Shown here in pieces: positions 1-9,391 of a DNA stretch of 64,000 nt. The notes under the pieces are model-generated. The model saw only the letters and a program-made list of their open reading frames with translations. It did no database searches and was not told the origin of the DNA. Within the stretch, counting starts at the first letter, position 1. Each line of letters begins with the position of its first letter. The stretch is taken from contig PKCK01000013.1 in assembly GCA_002862085.1 (NCBI GenBank), forward strand, positions 92,003 through 156,002. Reading direction: 5' to 3'. The position numbers and the translations under genes are program-made. This stretch comes from Planctomycetota bacterium. GTDB taxonomy: Bacteria > Planctomycetota > UBA1135 > GCA-002686595.

Positions 1-1142
1 GCGACGCGCGGCGGGAAGTCCCCGAACAGCTCGATCCGCTCCTGCTCCCCCGCGACGAGGCGCTCGAACCACGGCCGCCGGGCCGCGATGCCCTCGGCGC
101 TCATCTGTCCGGCCTCCACGACGTAGGGCGCGACCGCGTCAGCGAGGTCCGCGAGCCCCATGCGGCGGATCGTGTCCCCGGCGAGCCAGCGGAACTTGTC
201 GGGGTCGAAGACCGCGCCCGCCTTCTGCACGTCCACGATGTCGAAGCGCTCGACGAAGGTCGCCGTGTCGAAGACCTCCGTCTCACCGTCGAGGGCCCAG
301 CCCTGGAGGCAGAGGAAGTTGATGATCGCGTCGCGGGGGTAGCCCTTCGCCACGTAGTCGCCGAGCGCCGTGTCGCCGGTCCGCTTCGACAGCTTCTTGC
401 GATCGGTCCCGAGCATCAGGGGAAGGTGGCCGAAGCGCGGAACGGTTTCTCCGAGGGCCTCGTAGAGCAGGATCTGCTTGGGCGTGTTCACCAGGTGCTC
501 CTCCCCACGGAACACGTGACTGATACGCATGTCCACGTCGTCACAGACGACGACGAAGTTGTAGGTGGGTGAACCGTCGCGGCGGAGCATGATCCAGTCG
601 TCGATCTCGCCGTGATCGAAGCGCACCGAGCCCCGGACGAGATCCTCGAAGACCGTCGCTCCCTCGGGCACCCTGAAACGCACCGTGAACTCCTCGCCGG
701 CGGCCGCCCGCCGCGCCGACTCGGCCGGATCCAGGTCCCGGCAACGGCCGTCGTAGCGGGGCGTCTCCTTCCGTTTCTCCTGCCCCTCCCTCAGCTCGGT
801 GAGCCGTTCGGCGGAGCAGAAGCAGCGGTAGGCGTAGCCTGCCTCCACGAGGCGTTGGACCGTCTCCTTGTGGCCGACGACGCGCTCGCTCTGGCGGTAC
901 GGGCCGTGGGGGCCTCCGACCTCCGGCCCCTCGTCCCAGTCGATGCCGAGCCAGCGCAGTCCCTCGAGGATCGCGGCCTCGCTCTCCGCCGTGCTCCGGG
1001 TCCGGTCGGTGTCCTCGATTCGCAGTACGAAGGCGCCCCCGCGGCCGCGGGCGTAGGCCCAGTTGAAGAGCGCGGTCCGACAGAGGCCCAGGTGGACGCT
1101 GCCCGTGGGGCTCGGAGCGATGCGGAGGCGGAGGTCGGACAC
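1..1142 (-). CDS. gltX: Glutamyl-tRNA synthetase, 3' end cut by the window edge
   Basis: This class I aminoacyl-tRNA synthetase charges tRNA-Glu in the cytoplasm. The first 380 codons are visible; the family usually has 460-500, so the anticodon-binding C-terminus lies outside. The HIGH-type signature is PTGSVHLG near the N-terminus, the KMSKS-type loop is KKLSKRTGD, and the zinc-knuckle pattern CFC...YDGRC matches the E. coli-type enzyme. I chose the GTG at 1140-1142 because the conserved N-terminus (SDLRLRIAPSPTG) follows it directly. The gene lies 161 bp downstream of the SGNH hydrolase gene on the same strand. Whether the enzyme is discriminating or also charges tRNA-Gln cannot be decided here. 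Confidence 0.95.
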   Translation of the reverse strand, partial: MSDLRLRIAPSPTGSVHLGLCRTALFNWAYARGRGGAFVLRIEDTDRTRSTAESEAAILEGLRWLGIDWDEGPEVGGPHGPYRQSERVVGHKETVQRLVEAGYAYRCFCSAERLTELREGQEKRKETPRYDGRCRDLDPAESARRAAAGEEFTVRFRVPEGATVFEDLVRGSVRFDHGEIDDWIMLRRDGSPTYNFVVVCDDVDMRISHVFRGEEHLVNTPKQILLYEALGETVPRFGHLPLMLGTDRKKLSKRTGDTALGDYVAKGYPRDAIINFLCLQGWALDGETEVFDTATFVERFDIVDVQKAGAVFDPDKFRWLAGDTIRRMGLADLADAVAPYVVEAGQMSAEGIAARRPWFERLVAGEQERIELFGDFPPRV

Positions 1143-1303
1143 GGAGATCGACGTGGAGGAGGAGGCGGACGGGTGAACCGGCGAGCAGGGTGCCGGGCCA
1201 CGACCCGCCGCGCAGCAGGATTCCGGCGGGGATCAGCGACTCAGCGCGAGGAGCGGCCTCAGGCGCGGCGAGGGCCCGCCGCGGTCGCCCGTCGTGCGCC
1301 CCC

Positions 1304-2449
1304 TCAGCGAGCGTCCCCGGCGAGCTCCTCCAGCCAGCCGAGCTCGGTGAGCTTCGACGTCAGAAGCTCGGCCGCCATACCGTGCTGCCGCACCGACGGG
1401 TGCGTGTTCCCGCCGCCGACGATCAGGTCGCTGGCCGCGTAGTCCTGCCAGGAGAACGGTCGCCCCGTCCGGCTCTCCAGGTCCCGTACGAGCCCGGGCT
1501 GGAGATGGAGGGTCTCGACGCCGAACTCCCGGAAGACGTCCATCATCTCCGGCGCCTCGGGGTAGTCGTTGATGGCGAAGGCGAGAAGTCGGAAGCCGTG
1601 CTCCTCGCTCAGCTCCTTGAGCCGCTCGACCGCACCCCGATACGCCTCCGAGCCGTGGAGCTGGGAATACCGGTCCGGGACGGAGTCGCCCTGCTGGCGC
1701 CGGACGATCGCCTGGATCGGGACCTCGTCCGGGCCGTCGGCGCGGTCCTCCGCGAGCCGGCCCAACCGCGTACGGGCGGCGTGGATCAGGAAGCAGCGGT
1801 CGAGGCGCCAGGGGTCGATGGCCTCTCGTACGTACTGGGGCGGCGCGTAGTCGTTGCCGCAGACGCCGACGACCACGATGTCGGGGGAGAACCGCAGCGC
1901 CTTGCGCTCGAGGGTCTCCACCTCCATGACCGTGTTGTAGCCGGGCACGGCGGTGTTCACGAGGCGCCACGACGCGCCGGGATGCGCGGCCCGGATGGCC
2001 GTCGCCATCCGCTCGAGGTAGCTCTCCTCGCGGCGAACGCCATAGCCGAACTGGATCGAATCACCGATCCCGACGATCGTCACGGCGCCCTCCGGTTCCT
2101 CGACCGGGATCTCTCCGGAGCGGAACCCGAAGCTGTTGGTCGTCAAGGGCTGGCCGCGAAACACGACGTCCCGAAGTCCCGGACGGAGTTCGAAGGCGAT
2201 GCGGTCGTTCGAGGAGGGGACGACCGAGTCCCCCAGCGACACCACGGAGCCCGGGGGCGGAGTCGGACGGCCGTGGAGAGCCGCATCGATCAGCGTCCGG
2301 TTCCGGCGCGCGACCTCGACGCGCGCGAGGACCTCGAGGCCGACGAGGCACGCGAGCACCGTGCCCAGCGCGAGGGCGAGCTTGAGCCGCAGCCTCGACC
2401 CGGGCGCACCGCCAGCGGGGAGGGGGGCGGGGCCGCTTTCTTGCATCAT
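1304..2449 (-). CDS. Membrane-anchored SGNH/GDSL-family hydrolase
   Basis: This 381-residue protein has an N-terminal membrane anchor (about residues 20-42) followed by an SGNH-hydrolase fold facing outward. Block I is GIGDSIQFGYG with the likely nucleophile Ser131, block III is GVCGNDY, and the C-terminal His block is NTHPSVRQH. The usual Asp of the DxxH block is replaced by Asn or Thr, so the catalytic dyad may be unusual. Such proteins are often O-acetyl esterases or lipases acting on polysaccharide or lipid; no substrate can be assigned. Two ATG codons, at 2449 and 2446, are equally possible starts. It diverges from the adenosine deaminase gene across about 160 bp. Confidence 0.8.
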   Translation of the reverse strand: MMQESGPAPLPAGGAPGSRLRLKLALALGTVLACLVGLEVLARVEVARRNRTLIDAALHGRPTPPPGSVVSLGDSVVPSSNDRIAFELRPGLRDVVFRGQPLTTNSFGFRSGEIPVEEPEGAVTIVGIGDSIQFGYGVRREESYLERMATAIRAAHPGASWRLVNTAVPGYNTVMEVETLERKALRFSPDIVVVGVCGNDYAPPQYVREAIDPWRLDRCFLIHAARTRLGRLAEDRADGPDEVPIQAIVRRQQGDSVPDRYSQLHGSEAYRGAVERLKELSEEHGFRLLAFAINDYPEAPEMMDVFREFGVETLHLQPGLVRDLESRTGRPFSWQDYAASDLIVGGGNTHPSVRQHGMAAELLTSKLTELGWLEELAGDAR

Positions 2450-2611
2450 GGGGCCATCTCCGGTTCGACGCGTGCCGCCAGGCCAGCTCTTCGCCGCGCC
2501 CGGGGGGCCGGAGCGCGGAGGCGGGACCTTAGCCCACCCTCACCCCGGTCGTCCAGGAGCCCTGAGCGCGTGCGAGGTGGGCGCACTCGTACAGTTACAC
2601 TCGCCCGCGCG

Positions 2612-3742
2612 ATGAGCACCCCTCCCCACGGCGCCGACGGCGCCCCGCACCACGGCCTCACCGACGACGTCCTCCGCCGCGCTCCCAAGGTGCTGCTCCA
2701 CGAGCACCTCGACGGCTGTCTGCGCCCGGCGACGATCCTGGAGCTGGCGCGCGCTGCCGGCTACGACGAGCTCCCCGAGCAGGACCCGCTGCGCCTGGGT
2801 CGTTGGTTCTTCGAGGGCGCCGACCAGGGCTCGCTCCCGCAGTACCTGGAGGGCTTCCAGCACACCATCGCGGTGCTCCAGACGGCCTCCTCGCTGACCC
2901 GCGTCGCATACGAGCTCTGCGAGGATCTCTCGGCGGAGAACTGTGTCTACTTCGAGGTCCGCTTCGCCCCGCACTTCCACACGACGGGCGGCCTCGGCCT
3001 CGACGCGGTCATGGAAGCCGTCCTCGAGGGCCTTCGTCGCGGCCAGGAGGATTTCGGCGTCGAATCGGGGCTGATCGTCTGCGCCATGCGCAACCAGTCC
3101 GCCGAGCTCAGCCTGAGGCTCGCCGAACTGGCGGTCTCCTGGTTCGGCCGCGGCTGCTGCGGCTTCGACCTCGCCGGCGAGGAGGCCGGGCACCCGCCGA
3201 AGCACCACAACGACGCGTTCCAGCTGATCAAGCGGCGGAACGGCTCGCTGACGATCCACGCCGGTGAGAGCTTCGGCAAGGAGAGCATCTGGCAGGCCCT
3301 GCAGATCTGCGGCGCCCATCGCATCGGACACGGCACGCACCTGATCGACGACATCGCGGTCTACGACGGGCAGGTGATCAAGGTCGGGAGCCTCGCCGCG
3401 TACGTGCTCGACCATCGCATCCCGATCGAGTGCTGTCTGCAGAGCAACGTGCACACCGGCGCCGTGTCCTCCCTCGAGGATCACCCCTTCCCCTACTTCC
3501 TGCGGGAGGGCTACCGCGTCACCCTCAACACCGACAACCGGCTCATGAGCCACACGACCATGACCGACGAGTTCCGCGTCGCGGTCGAGACCTTCGGCTG
3601 CACACTCGCGGACCTCGAACGGGTGACCGTGAACGCCATGAACGCGGCTTTCTTCCCCTACGCCGAGCGGCACAGGATCATCGACGAGCGAATCGAGCCC
3701 GCCTATCGCGCGCTCCACGCCGAGGTCGGAGGCGGGGCTTGA
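2612..3742 (+). CDS. add: Adenosine deaminase
   Basis: This 376-residue cytoplasmic zinc enzyme deaminates adenosine or deoxyadenosine to inosine in purine salvage. The metal-binding HEHLDG motif starts at His30. Further on are the HAGE motif carrying the catalytic Glu, the HGTHL histidine and the NTDNRLMS segment typical of bacterial enzymes. The open frame extends far upstream, but the ATG at 2612 is the first that gives a normal N-terminus. The stop codon overlaps the start of the esterase gene (TTGA), so the two are probably translationally coupled. AMP nucleosidase at 41952-43409 acts in the same general area of purine metabolism. Confidence 0.93.
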   Translation: MSTPPHGADGAPHHGLTDDVLRRAPKVLLHEHLDGCLRPATILELARAAGYDELPEQDPLRLGRWFFEGADQGSLPQYLEGFQHTIAVLQTASSLTRVAYELCEDLSAENCVYFEVRFAPHFHTTGGLGLDAVMEAVLEGLRRGQEDFGVESGLIVCAMRNQSAELSLRLAELAVSWFGRGCCGFDLAGEEAGHPPKHHNDAFQLIKRRNGSLTIHAGESFGKESIWQALQICGAHRIGHGTHLIDDIAVYDGQVIKVGSLAAYVLDHRIPIECCLQSNVHTGAVSSLEDHPFPYFLREGYRVTLNTDNRLMSHTTMTDEFRVAVETFGCTLADLERVTVNAMNAAFFPYAERHRIIDERIEPAYRALHAEVGGGA

Positions 3743-4761
3743 GCGCGAGCGCCTACCGACGGGACCCGTCGGCGTTCCGGGGTGCCGTCGAGGCGCGGCC
3801 CTTCGAGAGCGTGCTGCTCGCGGGCAACCCCCTCGGCGATCCGCACGTGCGCGAGGTCCCGGTCTACCTGCCTCCCGCCGCGCTCGACGGTGAGCGCCTG
3901 CCCGTGATCTTCCTCCTCGCCGGCTTCACGGGCCGCGGCCAGTCCATGCTGGAGACCCACCCCTGGCGCGGAGGCGCGGTGCGCGCCTACGACCGACGCC
4001 TGGCGGAGAGCGGCGACCGCGGCGCGATCCTCGTCATGCCCGACTGCTTCACCCGCTACGGCGGGAGCCAGTACGTGGACAGCAGCGCGACCGGCCCCTA
4101 CGCCTCGCACGTCGCACAGGAGCTCGTGGCCTTCGTCGACGACAACTATCCGACGGTTCCCGGAGCGCGTGCGGTGGCCGGGAAGAGCTCCGGGGGCTTC
4201 GGCGCTCTCCACCTCGCCATGACTCACCCCGGCGTCTTCCGCGCGGCGGCGTCGGTCAGTGGCGATTGCGCCTTCGAGTTCCCCCTCGGCCACGAGATGA
4301 TCGGGTGCGCCCGCGCGCTGCTCGCGAGCGACGGCGATCCCCGGCCGTGGCTGGAGTCCTTCGAAGAGTCCCACGATCTGGGTGGTGACGGGCACGCCGC
4401 GATCAACGTGATCGCGATGAGCGCCTGCTACGCGCCCAACCCGGAGAGCCCCTGGGGCTTCGATCTGCCCTTCGACCCGGAGACGTGCGAGCGACGCCTC
4501 GAGGTCTGGGAACGTTTCCTCGCCTTCGATCCACTGGTGGCCGCGAGAGAACACGCCGAAGCGCTGCGCGCGCTGGAGCTGCTGTACCTCGAGGCTGGCA
4601 CGCGCGACGAGTTCGGTCTGCAGTTCGGCGCCCGTCTCCTGGACCGCGAGCTGACCCGGCTGGGGGTCCCCCACGAGTACGCAGAGCACGACGGCGGCCA
4701 CTTCGGGCTCGACAAGCGCTACGCGGAGCTGCTCCCGCGCCTCGAGGCGACCCTCGGGTGA
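3739..4761 (+). CDS. Esterase D / Fes-type alpha/beta hydrolase
   Basis: This 340-residue protein belongs to the putative esterase family (PF00756) that includes S-formylglutathione hydrolases and mycolyltransferase-like enzymes. The nucleophile elbow is GKSSGG with Ser150, followed by GALHLAMTHPG as expected. The likely acid lies in the TRDEFGLQ segment and the catalytic His in HDGGHFGLD. No signal peptide is visible, so it is probably cytoplasmic. The best start is the TTG at 3739, which overlaps the adenosine deaminase stop as TTGA and implies coupled translation. The substrate is unknown; co-transcription with add is not explained by any pathway I know. Confidence 0.8.
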   Translation: MSASAYRRDPSAFRGAVEARPFESVLLAGNPLGDPHVREVPVYLPPAALDGERLPVIFLLAGFTGRGQSMLETHPWRGGAVRAYDRRLAESGDRGAILVMPDCFTRYGGSQYVDSSATGPYASHVAQELVAFVDDNYPTVPGARAVAGKSSGGFGALHLAMTHPGVFRAAASVSGDCAFEFPLGHEMIGCARALLASDGDPRPWLESFEESHDLGGDGHAAINVIAMSACYAPNPESPWGFDLPFDPETCERRLEVWERFLAFDPLVAAREHAEALRALELLYLEAGTRDEFGLQFGARLLDRELTRLGVPHEYAEHDGGHFGLDKRYAELLPRLEATLG

Positions 4762-4855
4762 GCGGCTTCTTCGCAGCCGACGCGGAGAAGTCGCGCGACG
4801 GGCTCGCTGGGACCTGGCTCCGCAGGGCGAATGGCCGGACCCCGCGGCACCCCGC

Positions 4856-5206
4856 TCAGGGGTGGTGAACCTCGACGACGGTCGTGATGCCGCCTCGCAC
4901 CCAGAAGTCGCCTTCGACCGTCATGCGCTTCGGCGCGATCTTCGTGACGAGATCATCGAGGATCTGGTTGGTCACAGCTTCGTGGAACGCTCCGACCTCG
5001 CGGTAGCTCCAGAGGTAGAGCTTCAAGCTCTTCAGCTCGACGCACTGCTCGTCTGGCGTGTAGCGGATCCGGATCGTGGCGAAGTCCGGCTGCCCGGTCT
5101 TGGGGCAGACGCAGGTGAACTCCGGGCAATCGAAGCGGATCTCGTAGTCGCGGCCGGGGCGCGGGTTGGGGAACGAGTCGAGCTCGCGTGAGGGCTGGGT
5201 GCTCAT
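4856..5206 (-). CDS. queF: NADPH-dependent 7-cyano-7-deazaguanine reductase QueF
   Basis: QueF reduces the nitrile preQ0 to the amine preQ1 in queuosine synthesis. This is the short, unimodular type (116 residues). The thioimide-forming cysteine is Cys34 in the [10 protein letters not shown] motif, with the proton-donor Asp41 following. The NADPH-side motif [13 protein letters not shown] also fits. The ATG at 5204-5206 is preferred because it directly precedes the conserved DSFPNP segment. It converges with the esterase gene and stands alone; other queuosine genes are not in the window. Confidence 0.93.
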   Translation of the reverse strand: MSTQPSRELDSFPNPRPGRDYEIRFDCPEFTCVCPKTGQPDFATIRIRYTPDEQCVELKSLKLYLWSYREVGAFHEAVTNQILDDLVTKIAPKRMTVEGDFWVRGGITTVVEVHHP

Positions 5207-5316
5207 GGGATCTGGACGCCGCGTCGAGCGGCGCGGCGAAGACGGTAAGGAATCACGGCCCCCCGGGGCCCTCACGAGAATTGTGGTTCCTGGCCGCAGG
5301 ACCCGGCAGGAAGCCT

Positions 5317-7575
5317 CTACGGGCGCCGTCGCCCGCGCGCCCGATCGACCACGACCCCTTCGATCTCCCGATCGAGGCACCAGAGGACCTCCTCCCCGTG
5401 GAGTGCAGCACCGCCCGGCACCACGAGGCGGCCGGTCGCCGCCCCGCTCGGGAAGAGCTGCACGTAGCGGCCCGAGCGCGGATCGGCCGCCCAGAGGCGC
5501 CAGACCTCCCGGGCCTCATCGTCGAGTGCGCGGTCGAGGTGGAGTCCCGCGATGTCGAAGGTCCAGTCGTCCCCCACCACCCGGGGTGCCAGGGTGTCGT
5601 CCAGTTCCGCCGGCGAGCGCGTGACGCGCGCGGACTCGGCCTGGGTCAGCACGCCGGCGAACCACACCGAGCGGACGGTGCCTTCGAGGAACCAGCGCGG
5701 ATCGGCGCCGAGCCAGAAGACGGCGCGAGGTGCCTCGGCGCCCTTCATCCAGACGCCTGCGAGCTCTCCCCCGACGTCGGTGCCGTCGTTCGAGGACCAG
5801 CGAAAGACCGGGGGAACGGAGAGCAGTTCAGCTGCGGAGGCGTCGGGCGGCGCCACGGCCTCCGCGGCGCCGACGTCGAGCGGATCGACCGGTCGATCCG
5901 CCGGCGAGGTCCCCTCGCCCACCCAGCCGAGGACGCCGGCGTCGCCGAGCCCGTGGGCTGCGACCGGTTCCTCGAGGCGCATCACATCGCGAACGAGGAG
6001 AGCGGACCGCAGCGCGTCGTGGCGCCGCCGCGGCGACTCGGCTCTCCGGTCCTCCGCGGGCACCTCATCGATCCGGACGGGCGGCATCAGCAGCGTCAGG
6101 CCGCGGCGTCGCGCGTCCTCGAACTCGGCTTCGCCCGTGAGCAGCCAGAACGCCCCCGAGGGCACGCCTCTCACCTCCAGCGGAGGCGCTCCCGGCGGGA
6201 GGAAGGGCGGCGAGGTCAGGCTGCTGTCGTGCTCGGGAGCGAGGGCCTCGACGCCGGCGATCCGGCGAGGGGGGTCCAGGATCCACGTCACCCTCGACCA
6301 GCCGTCCTCGCGACCCGCGGCGAGCACGGCCTCGTGGACGACGCCGACCTCGGCTGCTGCCCACTGCACCGTCGTCGCGCTCCCCGCGGTCAGGACCGCG
6401 TAGAGGCCACCGGTGAGAGCCGGTAGGAACGAGCGGCGAGCGCCGGAGAGCGCCGTCGCGGAGATCCCGAGCCCCACGGCCATGGCGACCGCCAGTGAGA
6501 GGGTGTCCGGCGCATCGGCGAGGCTCTCGGGGGCGGCGCGCTCGCCGATCCCGAGGAGCAGGAGCACCGCGATGGCGATGGCCCAGCCGCCGAGCACGCG
6601 ACCCCACAGGCGCGGGGCGGCTCTGGCCGCCACGAAGCCCGGGTGCAGCGCCGCGAGCAGCGCGACCACCGCGAGGACGTAGCCGAGGGTCCCGATCCCG
6701 GAGGTGTTCACCGGGAGCACCACGACTCCGGTCTTCTCGGCGGCGAGCGCGAATGCGTGGGCGAGCCCCTCGGGCTCGGCGGACAGCAGCTGAGCCGGGT
6801 CGAAACCAGCCGGCGCAGGCGCGTCGGCCGCGTCGGCTCCGGGACGCGCAACCCAGCGAACCAGGGCCTCGAAGCCCAGCGCGGCCGCGTAGCCGAGGGC
6901 CACCTGCACACCCGTCCGAAAGCGCGCCGCGAGGGGGCGGTGCCGCCTGGCGGCGATGAACTCGAGCCCGAAGCCCAGCGGTACGAGCACGAGGGCCGCC
7001 GGCGAGGACGCGGCGGCGACCACGGCGAGGGCGAAGGCGGCGCCGAGCGCGACCGCCCGGCGCTCCTGACGCCCCTCGAGGAGCAGCGCGACGGACCACG
7101 CGCTCGCGGCGAGCCCGACCACGTCACCGCGGGCAGGCAGGTGCGCGACCACCGGCACGAGCAGCGGATGGACCATGAGGAACACGCCCGCCGCGGCTCC
7201 GGCGCTCCGCGCGTGGTCGTCACCGGTCCATGGCTTCAACCCGCGGATGACGCAGGCTCGCACTCCGAACGCCGCGATGACGAGAATGATCAGGCTCTCG
7301 AGCCTCAGCCTCCCCGCGTCGCCGGGCGTGTAGACACCTCCCTTGGCGTGGAACGAGCGGGAGAGCGCCAGCGAGAACGCCGCGACCGGGCGGTGCTCCA
7401 CGGCATCGACGCTCCAGGCAGCGTCCCAGCCCCGGTCCTCGAAGCGGCGATCGATGTCCTCGAGGACCGCCAGGTCGGACCCGAGGAAGCCCGCGCCGAG
7501 CAGCGGCCGGTGGGCGTACCACGCGAGGGCCACGCAGAGCAGGAAGACGAGGAATCGCTTGAGAGCGGAGGGCAC
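5317..7575 (-). CDS. Polytopic membrane protein, GT-C/TMTC-like, function unknown
   Basis: This 752-residue protein has an N-terminal membrane half (about residues 5-400, with some ten hydrophobic segments) and a soluble C-terminal half rich in Trp and Asp. The first loop carries [11 protein letters not shown] and a following segment reads [16 protein letters not shown]. This resembles the HPxxxExVAWxxGRAD region of TMTC/DUF1736-type GT-C glycosyltransferases, with the key acidic residues altered. It may be a glycosyltransferase relative or a membrane assembly protein. The soluble half is presumably extracytoplasmic. It lies upstream of queF on the same strand and diverges from the cupin gene. 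Confidence 0.6.
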   Translation of the reverse strand: MPSALKRFLVFLLCVALAWYAHRPLLGAGFLGSDLAVLEDIDRRFEDRGWDAAWSVDAVEHRPVAAFSLALSRSFHAKGGVYTPGDAGRLRLESLIILVIAAFGVRACVIRGLKPWTGDDHARSAGAAAGVFLMVHPLLVPVVAHLPARGDVVGLAASAWSVALLLEGRQERRAVALGAAFALAVVAAASSPAALVLVPLGFGLEFIAARRHRPLAARFRTGVQVALGYAAALGFEALVRWVARPGADAADAPAPAGFDPAQLLSAEPEGLAHAFALAAEKTGVVVLPVNTSGIGTLGYVLAVVALLAALHPGFVAARAAPRLWGRVLGGWAIAIAVLLLLGIGERAAPESLADAPDTLSLAVAMAVGLGISATALSGARRSFLPALTGGLYAVLTAGSATTVQWAAAEVGVVHEAVLAAGREDGWSRVTWILDPPRRIAGVEALAPEHDSSLTSPPFLPPGAPPLEVRGVPSGAFWLLTGEAEFEDARRRGLTLLMPPVRIDEVPAEDRRAESPRRRHDALRSALLVRDVMRLEEPVAAHGLGDAGVLGWVGEGTSPADRPVDPLDVGAAEAVAPPDASAAELLSVPPVFRWSSNDGTDVGGELAGVWMKGAEAPRAVFWLGADPRWFLEGTVRSVWFAGVLTQAESARVTRSPAELDDTLAPRVVGDDWTFDIAGLHLDRALDDEAREVWRLWAADPRSGRYVQLFPSGAATGRLVVPGGAALHGEEVLWCLDREIEGVVVDRARGRRRP

Positions 7576-7631
7576 CGGCGGAGGGTAACCTCCAGGGTCC
7601 CCGTGTCGCCCGCTGCGGCCCGCCGACTCCC

Positions 7632-8087
7632 ATGCTCGAGCACTTCCAGCCCCTCATCGACGCCGCCGACGGCGTCGATCTCACCGATCCCGCCGCCGCC
7701 CGAGAGACCCTGAAGAGCCGCCTCGACCCCGAGTCCGAGGCCGGCCGTGCGGTCAGCGCGAGCCTCGTCGCCCTCCTCGAGGAGGGCAGGGTCGCGGACC
7801 GCGGCGCGCCGCCGGTGCGATTCAGCCGCGCGGCGAAAGCCACCGAGGAGACCTCCGGCTTCTCCATCGACGTCGTCGACATGACGGGCCCGGGCCCCCT
7901 CCACCGTCACCCCAACGGCGAGGTCAACTGGTGCATCGCCCTCGAGGGTGCCCCCACCTTCGACGGTGAAGGCCCCGGCTGGGTCGTGGAGCCACCCGGC
8001 AGCGAGCACGTCCCCACGGTGGCGGACGGCCGCATGCTGATCGTGTACCTCCTCCCCGAGGGCGCGATCGAATTCGTTCAGGGTTGA
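7632..8087 (+). CDS. DUF4863 cupin, 4-hydroxylaminobenzoate lyase-like
   Basis: This 151-residue protein has an alpha-helical N-terminus and a C-terminal cupin barrel. The metal-site motif HRHPNGEVNW and the segments DGEGPGWVVEPPGSEH and YLLPEGAIEF match the DUF4863 family. That family includes PnbB-type 4-hydroxylaminobenzoate lyases of nitroaromatic degradation. No other nitroaromatic genes are nearby, so the real substrate may differ. It is probably cytoplasmic, with no signal peptide. It converges with the AstE-like gene, 22 bp away. Confidence 0.75.
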   Translation: MLEHFQPLIDAADGVDLTDPAAARETLKSRLDPESEAGRAVSASLVALLEEGRVADRGAPPVRFSRAAKATEETSGFSIDVVDMTGPGPLHRHPNGEVNWCIALEGAPTFDGEGPGWVVEPPGSEHVPTVADGRMLIVYLLPEGAIEFVQG

Positions 8088-8109
8088 GCTCTGAGCGCGT
8101 CCGGGAGGG

Positions 8110-9306
8110 TCACTGCGGGCGGCGCGTCCACTCGGTGACGTCCCCCGTGGGCGCGTTCTTCCTGAACCCGAACAGGTGAAGGAGGTGCGCCATCCACCGC
8201 GGTGCCCCGCGACGCGCGAGGATCCGTCCGGCTCGCGTGTCCAGCGCCACGACGCCCGGGAGTGCGCGCAGACCGTGCTCGATCCACGACCTGCGGAGCA
8301 GTCGTGAAGCGAGCAGCCACCGGCGGCTGACCGCGCGGCAGAGGAAGAACCCCTCGGTCCCGAGCCCCTGGTAGAGAGGCATGAGCATGTAGCCGGAGAG
8401 CGGGGCGGAGACCTCCTGGCCGCGCTGATCCGCGAGCACGCAGCCGTCTTCCACCGGCATGAAGTTGCGCCAGCCGCCCCGCATCGCGAAGTCCTCTCCC
8501 TCCGCGATGGCGTGGGCGTAGATGAGGTCGAGCACCTCCGGCGCGTCGCCCCGGGCCTGGCGAAGGAGCCGGCGAGCCTGTTCCAGGCGGACGTCGCCCT
8601 CGGGCAGGACTCTCGCGTGATCGAGGACGACCCAGAGCGAGGCCAGGAGGACATCGCGGGTGGAGCTCGCCTCGTGCTGGCCGCCCTCGACGACGGCCGA
8701 GGTGTCCCCCTGGGCCACCAGCCAGGTCAGGAGCGGTCCCTCGATGCGCTCCTCGAGACCGAGCACGACGGGGAGTCCGATGTCCCGGGCGAGCCGGCGG
8801 CTCGGGAGCGAGTCGGGCACCACCGAGAAGGCCCCCCCGTCCGCGGAGGTGCTGTGCAGGTCGACGAGAATCACCTCGCGGCTGCGTCCGCGCGCGGCGT
8901 CACGCTCCGCCTCGATGATGCTGAACAGCGCGCGGAGCTCCGACTCGTCCGCGGTGTCGTCCTCCGGCCGACGCGCCCCCAAGGCCCGCAGGGAGTCCTC
9001 GGTCCACATCCGGTTGAGATCCTGCCCGTGGTGCCGGACGCCGTTCTGGAGCGCCGCCAGGTTGCCCGCGAGCCCGACGATCCGGCCGGCCGTCGGCGTG
9101 TCCTCGAGCGCCGCGAACAGGGCCCTCAGTGCCCGGACGCCGCCCGGCTCGTTCCCGTGGAGACCGGCGGTGAGGATCACCAGGGGGCCGTCACGGCCCT
9201 CGTCCTTGATCCCCACCTCCCGGGTCAACCCGTCCAGATCGGGGTGACCAGCAGGGACAGCGACGCCGCGCGGCGTCGCCTTGGGCTTCGGAGCGGCGGG
9301 GCTCAT
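8110..9306 (-). CDS. Succinylglutamate desuccinylase/aspartoacylase family hydrolase
   Basis: This 398-residue zinc carboxypeptidase-fold protein belongs to the AstE/AspA family. Motifs in order are GLHGNEPGG (zinc-binding His and Glu), GQDLNRMW (substrate-binding Asn-Arg), VDLHSTSADGG (zinc His) and VVEGGQHEA (catalytic Glu). The C-terminal third forms the usual beta-rich domain. It may cleave N-acyl amino acids or a peptide-like bond. No arginine-succinyltransferase pathway genes are present, so the AstE role itself is unlikely. I prefer the ATG at 9304-9306; an alternative start lies 14 codons upstream at 9348. The gene follows the GCS2-CBS gene on the same strand and may be co-transcribed with it. 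Confidence 0.85.
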   Translation of the reverse strand: MSPAAPKPKATPRGVAVPAGHPDLDGLTREVGIKDEGRDGPLVILTAGLHGNEPGGVRALRALFAALEDTPTAGRIVGLAGNLAALQNGVRHHGQDLNRMWTEDSLRALGARRPEDDTADESELRALFSIIEAERDAARGRSREVILVDLHSTSADGGAFSVVPDSLPSRRLARDIGLPVVLGLEERIEGPLLTWLVAQGDTSAVVEGGQHEASSTRDVLLASLWVVLDHARVLPEGDVRLEQARRLLRQARGDAPEVLDLIYAHAIAEGEDFAMRGGWRNFMPVEDGCVLADQRGQEVSAPLSGYMLMPLYQGLGTEGFFLCRAVSRRWLLASRLLRRSWIEHGLRALPGVVALDTRAGRILARRGAPRWMAHLLHLFGFRKNAPTGDVTEWTRRPQ

Positions 9307-9391
9307 CCCGTGATGATCGGCTCGCACCACGGGCGAGCAAGAGCCCACCCTGGGAACTGTCTCGCAGCGGCGGATCAGGTCGCCTCGCGTA

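Noticed and set aside
1190..2611. Extension of adenosine deaminase 474 codons upstream
   Set aside because: It is antisense to the SGNH hydrolase and Arg/Pro-rich; the family N-terminus fits the ATG at 2612.
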